Below, one piece after another: positions 1 to 9,687 of a stretch of 64,000 bases of DNA. This DNA comes from Burkholderiaceae bacterium (GTDB lineage Bacteria; Pseudomonadota; Gammaproteobacteria; Burkholderiales; Burkholderiaceae_C): the NCBI GenBank assembly GCA_019745555.1, contig JAIESX010000011.1, positions 1-64,000 on the forward strand. Reading direction: 5' to 3'. A program made the position numbers and the translations under genes. The notes below the pieces were generated by a model. That model had not been told where the DNA came from, ran no database searches, and saw only the letters and a list, made by a program, of their open reading frames with translations. The stretch's first letter is position 1. The number at the start of each line of letters is the position of its first letter.

Positions 1-34
1 GGGTTCCCGTGTGAAAGTAGGTCATCGTCAGGCT
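1..34 (+). rRNA. rrf: 5S ribosomal RNA, 3' end only (partial)
   Basis: The first ~34 bases match the conserved 3' arm of betaproteobacterial 5S rRNA, including the segments TTCCCGTGTGAAAGTAGG and TCATCGTCAGGCT. A strong hairpin terminator follows 11 bases later, as expected at the end of an rRNA operon. The rest of the 5S gene, and presumably 23S and 16S, lie left of the window. The exact mature 3' end is estimated. Confidence 0.85.
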
Positions 35-44
35 CTTACAGCAG

Positions 45-75
45 AAAACGCCCCGTCATGTGACGGGGCGTTTTT
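45..75. terminator. Perfect palindromic terminator between the rRNA operon and fadD
   Basis: A 14-bp perfect inverted repeat (45-58 and 61-74) with a two-base spacer is flanked by A4 on the left and T5 on the right. It therefore reads as a rho-independent terminator in both directions. It ends the rRNA operon on the plus strand and the fatty acyl-CoA ligase gene, which stops at 149, on the minus strand. Confidence 0.9.
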
Positions 76-148
76 ATTTGTGCGCCGGAAAAGCGGCTGG
101 CGCGTGCAAAGCGAGCCATCCAGACAGCATCGCCTCGCACGAAGGGGC

Positions 149-1834
149 TTACTTGCCGGCGCGCAGCTCCCGGCGCAGGATCTTGCCGACGTTGGACTTG
201 GGCAGTTCGTCGCGGAACTCGATGTACTTCGGATGCTTGTACCCGGTGAGGTTCAGCGCGCAGTACTTGGTCACGTCGTCTTCGCTCAAGGTCGGATCGC
301 TGCGAACCACATAGACCTTGATGGCCTCGCCCTGCTTGGCATCGGGGACGCCGATGACGGCGCATTCAAGCACACCATCACAGAGCGAGATGACATTCTC
401 GAGCTCGCTGGGGAAGACGTTGAAGCCGCTGACCAGGATCATGTCTTTTTTGCGGTCGACGATCCGGGTATAGCCCTGCGCGTCCATGATGCCGATATCG
501 CCCGTGCGCATGAAGCCGTCGGCCGTGAACGCCTTGGCGGTCTCCTCGGCCTGGCGGTAGTAGCCGGTCATCACGTTCGGGCCACGGATACAGATCTCAC
601 CGGATTCGCCTACTGCCAGTGATTTGCCGTCGTCGTCCTTGATGGCGATTTCCACTCCCGGCAGCGGCAGGCCGATCGTGCCGCTGAAGCTGGTGGCCGT
701 GACCGGATTGTTGGTGCCGATGGCGCAGGTCTCGCTCATGCCCCAGCCCTCGACCATGGCGCAGCCGGTGACCTCCTGCCAGTGCTTGGCCGTGCCCTCG
801 GAGGCTGCCATGCCACCTGCCTGGGAGATGCAGAGGTGGGAGAAGTCGACGGTGCGGAACTGCGGGTGCTGCAGCAAGGCGTTGAAGAGCGTGTTCACGG
901 CCGGCAGCATGTGGAAGGGGCGGCGTTTGAGCACCTCGACGAACTTGCCGATGTCGCGGGGATTGGGCACCAGCGTCATGTGCGAGCCCCAGCGGATCGC
1001 GAGGAAGCACAGGGTCAGCGCGAAGATGTGATACAGCGGCAGGGCGGCGATGCTGTTGGTCTCGCGCACATTGCCGACCCGGTCCAGCGCCGGCGTGAAC
1101 CAGGCCTCGGCCTGCAGGATGGCCGCGACCACGTTGCGGTGCGTGAGGACGGCGCCCTTGCTCAGGCCGGTGGTGCCGCCGGTGTATTGCAGGAAGGCGA
1201 TGGAGTCCAGATTGGCCTGCGAGGGCTTGAGGGTCAGGTGAGAACCTTCACCCAAAGCCCTGCGGAAAGCCGTGACGGTGCGCCCTTCGGTCAGCGGAAG
1301 CTTGAAGGGCGGCACCATCTTGGCCAGGTGACGGATGGCAAAGGTCAGCCAACGCCCGTACCAGGGCCCGAGCAGATCGCCGAAGGCGGTCAGCACCACA
1401 TGCTTGACCTGGGTGTGCTCAATGACCTCTTCCAGCGTGTGGGCGAAGTTCTCCAGCACCACGATGGCGGTTGCACCCGAATCCTTGAGCTGATGCTCCA
1501 GCTCGCGGGCGGTGTACAGCGGATTGACGTTGACGCAGGTATAGCCAGCACGAAGGATGGCTGCCATGGTGACGGCGAACTGCGGCACATTGGGCAGCAT
1601 GATGGCCACACGCGCATCGGGTTCCAGGCCCAGGCGCTGCAGCCAGGCGCCCAGGGCGGCCGACAACTCGTCGAGCTGGCGGTAGCTCATCCAGCGCTCC
1701 ATGCAGACCGAGAAGGGCTGGCTGGCGTTCTTGCGGAAGGATTCCTCCAGCAGCTGGGCGAGAGAGCCGTACTGGCCTGGATCGACGTCCTGAGGAACGC
1801 CGGGGGGATAGCTTTGCAACCAGATTTTTTCCAT
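149..1834 (-). CDS. fadD: Long-chain fatty acid--CoA ligase (FadD type)
   Basis: The 561-residue product is an AMP-forming acyl-CoA synthetase that activates fatty acids to acyl-CoA for beta-oxidation or lipid synthesis. The ATP/AMP signature YTGGTTGLSKG is at about residues 217-227. The GWGMSET motif and the C-terminal TGDIG and DRKKDMI motifs are present, and the length is normal for FadD. An upstream TTG is in frame, but the ATG at 1834 is preceded by GGAG at a good distance and is chosen. The gene stands alone on the minus strand and ends facing the rRNA terminator. Similar AMP-ligases accept medium chains, so the exact chain-length preference is inferred. Confidence 0.92.
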   Translation of the reverse strand: MEKIWLQSYPPGVPQDVDPGQYGSLAQLLEESFRKNASQPFSVCMERWMSYRQLDELSAALGAWLQRLGLEPDARVAIMLPNVPQFAVTMAAILRAGYTCVNVNPLYTARELEHQLKDSGATAIVVLENFAHTLEEVIEHTQVKHVVLTAFGDLLGPWYGRWLTFAIRHLAKMVPPFKLPLTEGRTVTAFRRALGEGSHLTLKPSQANLDSIAFLQYTGGTTGLSKGAVLTHRNVVAAILQAEAWFTPALDRVGNVRETNSIAALPLYHIFALTLCFLAIRWGSHMTLVPNPRDIGKFVEVLKRRPFHMLPAVNTLFNALLQHPQFRTVDFSHLCISQAGGMAASEGTAKHWQEVTGCAMVEGWGMSETCAIGTNNPVTATSFSGTIGLPLPGVEIAIKDDDGKSLAVGESGEICIRGPNVMTGYYRQAEETAKAFTADGFMRTGDIGIMDAQGYTRIVDRKKDMILVSGFNVFPSELENVISLCDGVLECAVIGVPDAKQGEAIKVYVVRSDPTLSEDDVTKYCALNLTGYKHPKYIEFRDELPKSNVGKILRRELRAGK

Positions 1835-1986
1835 CAATCACTCCATGACCTCCCTATTGAACCCCATACCACGGGTCACGGGACACCGGGCTTGTCCTAG
1901 GTCATCGCAGAAACTGTCACACACGCGTCAAGCCACGTGCATGGCCTGCCCTTGGAGAATGGCGTGAATCACCGTACATTCGTGGC

Positions 1987-2703
1987 ATGGATGCCAACCA
2001 AGAGGGTGAGGAAAACAGCGGCAGCGCGGACCTGCTGCGCATGCTGCCCGCCGAACAGAGCGCCACGGCGCGCGCGCCCTGGGTGGCCGTGATCCGCCGG
2101 TTGGGCGCTCGCCATCGGGGGCGCATTGCCCGCCATCTACAGGCCCTGGACCCACACGACCGCTACCTTCGTTTCGGCTACATGGCCAACGACGAGCAGA
2201 TCCAGACCTATGCCGACAGTCTGGACTTCGAGAACGACGCCATCTTTGGCATCTATAACCGGCGACTCGAACTGGTCGCAATGGCGCATCTGGCCCACTC
2301 GGTGGATCGCAGCTATGACGCCTGTGCCGAATTTGGCGTTTCGGTCCTGCCCTCGGTCCGCGGCCATGGCTATGGCAGCAAGCTCTTCGAACGTGCCATG
2401 CGCCATGCACGCAACGAAGGCGTGTACCTGATGTTCATCCACGCCCTCAGCGAGAACAAGGCCATGCTCAACATCGCGCGCAAGGCCGGTGCCACGGTGG
2501 AATACGACGGATCGGAAGCGAGGGCCTACTTGCGCTTGCCGCCCGCCACCTTCGAGAGCCAGGTCACGGAAATGCTCGAAGAGCAGCTGGCCCAGACCGA
2601 CTACCGGCTCAAGGTCCAGGCCAAGCAGTTCTGGGACTTTCTGGCCGGCCTGCAGGACGTGCGCCGCGGTGTGCGCGAGGCCCGGCACAAGTCCGCGCCC
2701 TGA
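1987..2703 (+). CDS. GNAT-family N-acetyltransferase
   Basis: This 238-residue protein carries a GNAT acetyl-CoA binding fold. The motif A pattern R-G-H-G-Y-G-S-K-L is in the middle, preceded by a beta strand (FGVSVLPSV) and followed by HALSENKAMLNIARKAG, typical of the C-terminal half of the fold. Acetyl-CoA use is predicted from the family; the acceptor is unknown. There is no signal peptide, so it is probably cytoplasmic. It is divergent from fadD across about 150 bases and lies just upstream of the corC-lnt pair, but the functional link is unclear. Confidence 0.8.
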   Translation: MDANQEGEENSGSADLLRMLPAEQSATARAPWVAVIRRLGARHRGRIARHLQALDPHDRYLRFGYMANDEQIQTYADSLDFENDAIFGIYNRRLELVAMAHLAHSVDRSYDACAEFGVSVLPSVRGHGYGSKLFERAMRHARNEGVYLMFIHALSENKAMLNIARKAGATVEYDGSEARAYLRLPPATFESQVTEMLEEQLAQTDYRLKVQAKQFWDFLAGLQDVRRGVREARHKSAP

Positions 2704-2767
2704 GGTGCCGTCATGAGGGGGTAAGCGCGATCCGCTATCCTATGGGGATCGCAACAACCGCACCCCG

Positions 2768-3661
2768 GTGCAACCGTCAGTGCCTGACCCTCACCCTGCG
2801 CGAAGTCCTGAAAAAGAGGACAAGCGCACCTTCCTGAAGAAGCTGGCCGAGTTCATCCATCCCGGACCGGACTCCACAGCCGAACTGATCCAGACCCTGG
2901 CCGAAGCCGAAGACAACCAGGTCATCGGTGCCGAATCGCGTTACATGCTCGAAGGCGTGCTGCGCATGGCCGACATGACAGCCGGCGACGTCATGGTGCC
3001 GGCCCCGCGCATGGATCTGGTCGATATCAACGCGCCTTACGACGATCTGCTCCATCTGGTCATCGACACCGCCCACTCCCGTTTTCCGGTCTACGACGGC
3101 GAGCGCGAAAACATCATCGGCATCCTGATGGCCAAGGACCTGCTCAAACTGCAGCGGGCCCCCGAGCTCAACATCCGCGCCTTGCTGCGCCCGGCCGTCT
3201 TCGTGCCCGAGAGCAAGGGCCTGAACGACCTGCTGCACGAGTTCCGCGGCAACCGCAACCATCTGGCCATCGTGATCGACGAGTTCGGTCGCGTGGCCGG
3301 GCTGATCACCATCGAGGATGTGCTGGAGCAGATCGTCGGCGAGATCGAGGACGAGTTCGACATCTCGGAGGACGAGGGCGACATCTTCGGCCTGGCCGAC
3401 CAGACCTACCGCGTCAGCGGCCGAGCCCCAGTGGAGCGCGTCAACGAGGCCTTTGACGTCACCATCACCGGCAGCGACCCGGAAGAAAGCTTCGACACCA
3501 TCGGCGGCCTGATCGCCCACGAGATGGGCCATGTGCCCAGGCGTGGCGAGCAACATGTGATTGCCGGCCTCAAGTTCGTGGTGCTGCACACCAAGGGCGG
3601 GGCTGTGAAATGGTTCAAGGTCTCGCCCGTGGCCCCGCGCAAGGCCGGCCTCAATGGCTGA
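2768..3661 (+). CDS. corC: CorC/YbeX-type CBS-domain protein (HlyC/CorC family)
   Basis: This 297-residue protein has two CBS domains (the first around RFPVYDGERENIIGIL, the second around HLAIVIDEFGRVAGL) and a C-terminal CorC_HlyC domain after the acidic stretch EIEDEFD. The family was linked to Mg2+/Co2+ efflux and, in some bacteria, to ribosome or translation homeostasis. It lacks the N-terminal membrane DUF21 domain, so it is the short soluble form found next to lnt. The start is a GTG. The stop overlaps the start of lnt by 8 bases, indicating translational coupling in a corC-lnt operon. Confidence 0.9.
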   Translation: MQPSVPDPHPARSPEKEDKRTFLKKLAEFIHPGPDSTAELIQTLAEAEDNQVIGAESRYMLEGVLRMADMTAGDVMVPAPRMDLVDINAPYDDLLHLVIDTAHSRFPVYDGERENIIGILMAKDLLKLQRAPELNIRALLRPAVFVPESKGLNDLLHEFRGNRNHLAIVIDEFGRVAGLITIEDVLEQIVGEIEDEFDISEDEGDIFGLADQTYRVSGRAPVERVNEAFDVTITGSDPEESFDTIGGLIAHEMGHVPRRGEQHVIAGLKFVVLHTKGGAVKWFKVSPVAPRKAGLNG

Positions 3662-5168
3662 AGGCCGGGCGCGCGCCGGCGCCTGGGGCCTGAGCCTCCT
3701 CGCCGGTTTCGCACACGCCCTGTCCCTGGCCACGCCCTGGGATGGCCAGCCCCGCTGGTGGCTGCAACTGCTGGCCCTGGGTCTGCTGGCCTGGGGGGTC
3801 GAGCGCTGCACGCACTGGAAGCAGGCCGCCCTGGCCGGCTGGCTCTTTGCCACGGCCTGGCTGGCCGGCACCTTCTGGTGGCTCTACATCTCCATGCACA
3901 CCTACGGTGGCTTGCCGGCACCGCTGGCTGCCTTGGCCGTGTTCGCGCTGGCTGCTGCGCTGGCCCTTTACTACGCCGGGGCCTGTGCGCTCTACCAGCG
4001 TTACGCGCCTGGCGCACGTGCCGGGCGGGCCTTGCTGTTTGCTGCGCTCTGGCTGCTGGCCGAGCTGGCGCGCGGGATCTGGTTCACCGGTTTCGGCTGG
4101 GGCGGCAGCGGCTATGCGCATGTGGAGGGGCCGCTGGCCGGCTACGCGCCCTGGGTCGGTGTCTACGGCATCACCGCCATCACAGCCTGGCTGGCCATGA
4201 CGATTCCGCAGATCTGGGCCTGTGGCCACTGGCAGCGCATCGCCGTCCTCGCCGTGCTGGTGCTGCCCTCGGTGCATCAGATGGGTCAGCCGCAAGCCAC
4301 GACGTCCACCGGCACGCTGTCCGTGGCCCTGCTCCAGGGCAACATCCCGCAGGACGAGAAGTTCCAGCCGGGCAGCGGCGTGCCCCTCGCCCTGCGCTGG
4401 TATGGCGAGCAACTGCTGGACAACCGGACACCTCTGGTCGTGGCGCCCGAGACAGCTCTGCCCCTGCTGCCACGCCAGCTGCCAGAAGGTTACTGGGCGG
4501 CGCTGCGTCAGCGTTATGCCGCCGGCGAGCAAGCGGCCCTGATCGGCCTGCCCCTGGGCAGCCTGGCCGAGGGCTACAGCAACTCGGCCGTCGGTCTGGC
4601 GTCGGGACAGGAGCCCTGGCGCTACGACAAGCACCATCTGGTTCCGTTCGGCGAGTTCATTCCCTGGGGCTTCAAGTGGTTCACGGCCATGATGAACATC
4701 CCGCTGGGCGATTTCAGCCGCGGCGCCGTGGGCCAGCCCTCTTTCGCGTGGCAGGGCCAGCGTCTGGCGCCCAACATCTGCTACGAGGACCTGTTCGGTG
4801 AGGAGCTGGGCATGCGCTTCGTCGACCCTGCGCAGGCACCCACGGTCTTCGTCAACCTCAGCAACATTGCCTGGTTCGGCAACACCGTGGCCATTGATCA
4901 GCACCTGCAGATCTCCCGTATGCGGGCGCTGGAGTTCGAACGCCCTTTCGTGCGCGCCACCAACACCGGCGCCACCGCCCTGGTCGACCACCGCGGCCAG
5001 GTCGTCGCCGAACTGCCGCGTCACACGCGCGGGGTGTTGCAGGTCGAGGTGGAGGGGCGGCAGGGGCTCACGGCCTATGCCCGCTGGGTGTCCCGGCTAG
5101 GTCTGTGGCCGCTCTGGGGCCTGGGTCTGGGCGTGCTGCTGCTGGCGATCCGGCGCAAGCGGGCCTAG
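3654..5168 (+). CDS. lnt: Apolipoprotein N-acyltransferase
   Basis: Lnt transfers the third acyl chain to the N-terminal cysteine of lipoproteins in the inner membrane. The 504-residue protein has an N-terminal block of hydrophobic membrane segments followed by a periplasmic carbon-nitrogen hydrolase domain and a last C-terminal membrane helix. The catalytic triad can be placed: Glu266 in VAPETALP, Lys326 in YDKHHLVPFGEF and Cys376 in NICYEDLF. Its ATG overlaps the corC stop codon. The length and order of domains match the family. Confidence 0.96.
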   Translation: MAEGRARAGAWGLSLLAGFAHALSLATPWDGQPRWWLQLLALGLLAWGVERCTHWKQAALAGWLFATAWLAGTFWWLYISMHTYGGLPAPLAALAVFALAAALALYYAGACALYQRYAPGARAGRALLFAALWLLAELARGIWFTGFGWGGSGYAHVEGPLAGYAPWVGVYGITAITAWLAMTIPQIWACGHWQRIAVLAVLVLPSVHQMGQPQATTSTGTLSVALLQGNIPQDEKFQPGSGVPLALRWYGEQLLDNRTPLVVAPETALPLLPRQLPEGYWAALRQRYAAGEQAALIGLPLGSLAEGYSNSAVGLASGQEPWRYDKHHLVPFGEFIPWGFKWFTAMMNIPLGDFSRGAVGQPSFAWQGQRLAPNICYEDLFGEELGMRFVDPAQAPTVFVNLSNIAWFGNTVAIDQHLQISRMRALEFERPFVRATNTGATALVDHRGQVVAELPRHTRGVLQVEVEGRQGLTAYARWVSRLGLWPLWGLGLGVLLLAIRRKRA

Positions 5169-5282
5169 GGCCCGCGCCACAGGGCCGGAAGAGCCCGGAA
5201 GCCCCGTAAAATCGCGGGTTCACGCGGGAAACCGCCTCCACTGCGCAGCGGCGCGCGATCCGCCCGCCTGCGCCTGCCCAAG

Positions 5283-6200
5283 ATGCTGACCTTCCAACAA
5301 ATCATCCTGAAACTGCAGGCCTACTGGGACGCCCAGGGCTGCGCGCTCTTGCAGCCCTACGACATGGAAGTCGGTGCCGGCACCTCGCACACGGCCACCT
5401 TCCTGCGCGCACTCGGCCCAGAGCCCTGGAAGGCTGCCTATGTGCAGCCCAGCCGCCGCCCCAAGGACGGCCGCTACGGCGAGAACCCCAACCGCCTGCA
5501 GCACTACTACCAGTACCAGGTCGTGCTCAAGCCCGCGCCGAGCAACATCCTCGAGCTCTACCTGGGTTCGCTCGAAGCCCTGGGCTTTGACCTCAAGAAG
5601 AACGACATCCGCTTTGTGGAAGACGACTGGGAGAACCCCACGCTGGGCGCCTGGGGTCTGGGCTGGGAAGTCTGGCTCAACGGGATGGAAGTGACGCAGT
5701 TCACCTACTTCCAGCAGGTCGGCGGCATCGACTGCAAGCCCATCACCGGCGAGATCACCTACGGCCTGGAGCGCCTGGCCATGTACCTGCAGGGCGTGGA
5801 CAACGTCTACAAGCTCAAATGGACCGAGACCATGAGCTATGGCGACGTCTACCTGCAGAACGAGAAGGAGCAGTCGGCCTACAACTTCGAGCACAGCGAC
5901 GCCGACTTCCTGTTCACCGCTTTCAACGCGCACGAGAAGCAGGCCAAGCATCTGATGGAGCAGCAACTGGCCCTGCCAGCCTACGAGCAGGTGCTCAAGT
6001 GCGCACACAGCTTCAACCTGCTGGACGCACGCGGCGCCATCTCCGTGACCGAACGCGCCGCCTACATCGGCCGCATCCGCAACCTGGCGCGCAGCGTCGC
6101 GCAGAGCTACTACGACAGCCGTGAACGCCTGGGCTTCCCCATGGCGCCGCGCGAGTGGGTGGCGCAGATCGACAAGATGAGCGAGAAGAAAGCCGCCTGA
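5283..6200 (+). CDS. glyQ: Glycine--tRNA ligase alpha subunit
   Basis: The 305-residue alpha subunit of the bacterial alpha2beta2 glycyl-tRNA synthetase contains the class II aminoacylation core. The conserved N-terminus [15 protein letters not shown] and the segments [11 protein letters not shown] and [15 protein letters not shown] are typical. It forms the active site that makes glycyl-adenylate. It lies 4 bases upstream of glyS, so the subunits are co-transcribed. A 114-base gap after lnt may hold its own promoter, though none was firmly identified. Confidence 0.98.
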   Translation: MLTFQQIILKLQAYWDAQGCALLQPYDMEVGAGTSHTATFLRALGPEPWKAAYVQPSRRPKDGRYGENPNRLQHYYQYQVVLKPAPSNILELYLGSLEALGFDLKKNDIRFVEDDWENPTLGAWGLGWEVWLNGMEVTQFTYFQQVGGIDCKPITGEITYGLERLAMYLQGVDNVYKLKWTETMSYGDVYLQNEKEQSAYNFEHSDADFLFTAFNAHEKQAKHLMEQQLALPAYEQVLKCAHSFNLLDARGAISVTERAAYIGRIRNLARSVAQSYYDSRERLGFPMAPREWVAQIDKMSEKKAA

Positions 6201-6204
6201 GACC

Positions 6205-8337
6205 ATGAGCATGAACAACCTTCTCGTCGAACTGTTTGTCGAAGAGCTGCCGCCCAAGGCGCTCAAGAAGCTGGGTGAGGCTTTCGCCACCGTGCTGGCC
6301 GATCAGCTCAAGGCCCAGGGCCTGGCTTCGGCCGCTTCCGTCGTCACGCCCTATGCCTCTCCGCGCCGTCTCGCCGCGCACATCACGCAGGTGGCCCTCA
6401 AGGCGGCTGACAAGGCCGTGCAGCAGAAACTCATGCCCGTGAGCGTGGGCCTGGATGCGGCGGGTCAGGCCACGCCGGCCCTGCTCAAGAAGCTGACCGC
6501 GCTGGGCGCCGATGTGTCCAACCCGGCCCAGGCTGTGGCGGCGCTCAAGCGTGCCCCCGACGGCAAGGCCGAGGCCCTCTACTACGACAGCCTCGTGACC
6601 GGTGCCACGCTGGACACGGGCCTGCAGAAGGCGCTGGAAGAAACCCTGTCCAAGTTGCCCATCCCCAAGGTCATGAGCTACCAGCTCGAGAGCGATTGCG
6701 AACTGCCTGGCTGGAGCAGCGTGCACTTCGTGCGCCCGGCGCACGGCCTCGTGGCCCTGCACGGCAGCACCGTGGTGCCCGTCAAGGCCCTGGGTCTGAA
6801 GGCCGGCAACAGCACGCGTGGTCACCGCTTCGAGGCGAAGAAGGACGTGGTCGTGCTCAAGGACGCCGACAGCTACGCCACCACCCTGCGCGAGGACGGT
6901 GCCGTCATCGCGTCGTTTGCCGAGCGCCGCGCCGAGATCGTGCGCCAGCTCGCGGCAGCGGCTGCCAAGGTCGGCGGGGGCGCCCGTCCCATCGAGGACG
7001 AGGCGCTGCTGGACGAAGTCACGGCCCTGGTCGAGCGCCCCAATGTGCTGACCTGTGCGTTCGAGAAGGAATTCCTGGCCGTGCCGCAGGAGTGCCTGAT
7101 CCTCACCATGAAGGCCAACCAGAAGTACTTCCCCCTGCTCGACGCCGCGGGCAAGCTGACGAACCAGTTCCTCGTGGTCAGCAACATCAGCCCGGCGGAC
7201 GCCAGCGCGGTGATTGGCGGCAACGAACGCGTGGTGCGTCCGCGCCTGGCCGACGCCAAGTTCTTCTTCGACCAGGACCGCAAGAAGACGCTGGAGTCAC
7301 GTGTCGAAGGCCTGGGCAAGGTGGTCTATCACAACAAGCTTGGCACCCAGGGTGAACGCGTGGAGCGCGTGCGTGCCATCGCCCAGGCCATCGCGCAGCA
7401 GCTGGGTGACGCCAAGCTCGTCGCAGCGGCCGACACCGCGGCGCGCCTGGCCAAGACCGATCTGCTGACCGATATGGTGGGCGAGTTCCCCGAACTGCAG
7501 GGCATCATGGGCAACTACTACGCCCGCAACGATGGCCTGAGTGACGAGATTGCCAATGCGATCGAGGATCACTACCGGCCACGTTTTGCGGGTGACGAGT
7601 TGCCTAGCAATCTGGTTGGCATCGTCGTAGCCCTGGCCGACAAGCTGGAGACGCTGGTGGGTATGTTCGGCATCGGCAACCTGCCCACGGGCGACAAGGA
7701 TCCCTTTGCGCTGCGTCGCCATGCGCTGGGTGTGATTCGCATGCTGGGCGAGAAGAACCTGGCATTGGGTCTGTCAGTCCTGCTCAAGACGGCCGTACCG
7801 GCCTTCGGCGACAAGATCACGGACGCCACGCCCGCGCTGGCTGAATTCATCTACGACCGCCTCGCCGGCAGCCTGCGCGAGCAGGGCTATAGCGCGCAGG
7901 AAGTGGACGCGGTGCTGGCCCTGCAGCCGCAGCGGCTTGGTGATGTGGCCCAGCGCCTGGCCGCGGTGCGTGCGTTTGCCGCCCTGCCCGAGGCCGCCGC
8001 GCTGGCCGCGGCCAACAAGCGCATCAGCAACATCCTCAAGAAGGCTGGCGACGTTGACGCCCATGTCAGCGACGTTCTGCTGAAGGAAGCGGCCGAGAAG
8101 AATCTCTACGCCGCCCTCAAGGACGTGGTCCCTCAGGCGAACCGGCAGTTCGAGGCCGGCGACTACACCGCCTCGCTCAAGACCCTGGCTGCGCTGCGCG
8201 CGCCGGTGGACGCCTTCTTCGACGGCGTCATGGTCAACGCCGAGGAGATGGACCTGCGCCTGAACCGCCAGGGCCTGCTCAAGACCCTGCACGACGCAAT
8301 GAACCGCGTGGCCGACCTGTCCAGGCTGGCGAGCTGA
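6205..8337 (+). CDS. glyS: Glycine--tRNA ligase beta subunit
   Basis: The 710-residue beta subunit begins with the family hallmark LLVELFVEELPPKALKKLG. It has the central HD-like region and a C-terminal anticodon-binding (DALR-like) domain. It is needed for tRNA recognition by the GlyQS complex. The length fits the family (about 690-720 residues). Translation could begin at either of two close methionines at 6205 or 6211. It is directly followed by gmhB, with only a base or a few codons between them. Confidence 0.98.
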   Translation: MSMNNLLVELFVEELPPKALKKLGEAFATVLADQLKAQGLASAASVVTPYASPRRLAAHITQVALKAADKAVQQKLMPVSVGLDAAGQATPALLKKLTALGADVSNPAQAVAALKRAPDGKAEALYYDSLVTGATLDTGLQKALEETLSKLPIPKVMSYQLESDCELPGWSSVHFVRPAHGLVALHGSTVVPVKALGLKAGNSTRGHRFEAKKDVVVLKDADSYATTLREDGAVIASFAERRAEIVRQLAAAAAKVGGGARPIEDEALLDEVTALVERPNVLTCAFEKEFLAVPQECLILTMKANQKYFPLLDAAGKLTNQFLVVSNISPADASAVIGGNERVVRPRLADAKFFFDQDRKKTLESRVEGLGKVVYHNKLGTQGERVERVRAIAQAIAQQLGDAKLVAAADTAARLAKTDLLTDMVGEFPELQGIMGNYYARNDGLSDEIANAIEDHYRPRFAGDELPSNLVGIVVALADKLETLVGMFGIGNLPTGDKDPFALRRHALGVIRMLGEKNLALGLSVLLKTAVPAFGDKITDATPALAEFIYDRLAGSLREQGYSAQEVDAVLALQPQRLGDVAQRLAAVRAFAALPEAAALAAANKRISNILKKAGDVDAHVSDVLLKEAAEKNLYAALKDVVPQANRQFEAGDYTASLKTLAALRAPVDAFFDGVMVNAEEMDLRLNRQGLLKTLHDAMNRVADLSRLAS

Positions 8338-8356
8338 GATGCCTGCTTCGCACACC

Positions 8357-8923
8357 ATGAAGCTGGTCATCCTGGACCGCGACGGCACCATCAACGAGGA
8401 CAGCGACGACTACGTCAAGTCCGAGGCAGAGTGGAAGCCGCTGCCCGGCGCGCTGGAGGCCATCGCCAAGCTCAACCATGCAGGCTGGCATGTGGTGGTG
8501 GCGTCCAACCAGTCGGGCCTGGGGCGCGGGCTCTTCGATGTCGCGGCGCTCAACGCCATGCACGCCAAGATGCACAAGCTGCTGGCGACGGCGGGGGGGC
8601 GTGTCGAGGCCATCTTCTACTGCCCGCACGCGCCCGACCAGGCCTGCCGCTGCCGCAAGCCCCTGCCCGGCCTGTTCGAGCAGATCGGCGAGCGCTACGG
8701 CATCACGCTCAAGGGCGTGCCCACGGTGGGCGATACGGCGCGCGACCTCGTCGCCGGCGCGACGGCGGGCTGCGAGCCCCACCTCGTGCTGACGGGCAAG
8801 AGCGCCCAGCTGCGCGGCCAGGCGCTGCCCGACAGCTTCCCGGCGGGTACGCGCGTGCATGAGAGCCTGCTGGCTTTTGCCGACTATCTGGTGTCGCGCG
8901 ATGCCGTGCGCGACAACGTCTGA
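8357..8923 (+). CDS. gmhB: D-glycero-beta-D-manno-heptose 1,7-bisphosphate 7-phosphatase
   Basis: GmhB removes the 7-phosphate in the ADP-heptose branch of LPS core synthesis. The protein (188 residues from this start) is a HAD phosphatase with the nucleophile motif ILDRDGTIN, the motif II region VVVASNQSG, the zinc-binding loop CPHAPDQACRCRKP and the motif IV region GDTARDL. These mark the histidinol-phosphate-phosphatase/GmhB subfamily. An in-frame ATG at 8339 would add six residues. The start at 8357 is chosen because the HAD fold begins immediately there. It is located in the operon between glyS and plsC. Confidence 0.92.
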   Translation: MKLVILDRDGTINEDSDDYVKSEAEWKPLPGALEAIAKLNHAGWHVVVASNQSGLGRGLFDVAALNAMHAKMHKLLATAGGRVEAIFYCPHAPDQACRCRKPLPGLFEQIGERYGITLKGVPTVGDTARDLVAGATAGCEPHLVLTGKSAQLRGQALPDSFPAGTRVHESLLAFADYLVSRDAVRDNV

Positions 8924-8934
8924 GGAATCACATC

Positions 8935-9669
8935 ATGGCCCTGCTTCGTTCCATCGTTCATGCCCTGTGGATGCTGGTCACCGTCATTCCCTGGGGCATC
9001 ATCATGGTGGTGGCTTCCATCCGCATCCGCGGCAACCCGCTGTACTGGATGGCGGCGCGCTGGCTGGGCTGGGCCGTCGACGGTGCACGCCTGATCCTGG
9101 GCATCCGGGTCCGCGTCAGCGGCATGGAGAACCTGCCCCAGGGTGAGACCAGCGCGGCCATCCTGCTGGTCAAGCACCAGTCCACTTTCGAGACTTTCCT
9201 GATGCCCACGCTGATGCCGCATCCGCTGGCCTATGTGTTCAAGAAGGAGCTGCTCTACGTGCCCTTCTTCGGCTGGGCCATGGGCCGGCTGGACATGATC
9301 CACATCGACCGTTCGCAGCGCAACGAGGCTTTCGCCAAGGTGGTGGCGCAGGGCAAGGCGCTGCTGGCGCGCGGCGTCTGGATCATCATGTTCCCCGAGG
9401 GCACGCGCATCCCGCGTGGCCAGCAGGGCACCTACAAGACCGGGGGCACCCGTCTGGCGGTGGAGACGGGCGCGCCCGTGATCCCGATAGCCGTGACCTC
9501 GGCCAAATGCTGGCCGCGCAAGGCCTTCATCAAGCATCCCGGCGTGGTGGACGTGTCCATCGGCAAGCCCATTCCGAGCGCGGGGCGTGACCCGACCGAG
9601 CTCATGAAGGAAGTCGAGACCTGGATCGAGGCCGAGATGCGTCGCCTGGACCCGGACGCCTACCGCTGA
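8935..9669 (+). CDS. plsC: 1-acyl-sn-glycerol-3-phosphate acyltransferase
   Basis: This 244-residue membrane-associated acyltransferase converts lysophosphatidic acid to phosphatidic acid. There is an N-terminal hydrophobic segment, the catalytic block KHQSTFETF (an H-x4-E version of the usual H-x4-D), and the phosphate-binding motif FPEGTRIPRG. The region PVIPIAVTSA completes the family pattern. It lies 11 bases after gmhB, so lipid A/core and phospholipid functions share this operon. Confidence 0.93.
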   Translation: MALLRSIVHALWMLVTVIPWGIIMVVASIRIRGNPLYWMAARWLGWAVDGARLILGIRVRVSGMENLPQGETSAAILLVKHQSTFETFLMPTLMPHPLAYVFKKELLYVPFFGWAMGRLDMIHIDRSQRNEAFAKVVAQGKALLARGVWIIMFPEGTRIPRGQQGTYKTGGTRLAVETGAPVIPIAVTSAKCWPRKAFIKHPGVVDVSIGKPIPSAGRDPTELMKEVETWIEAEMRRLDPDAYR

Positions 9670-9687
9670 TCTCGTTAAGATCGGCGC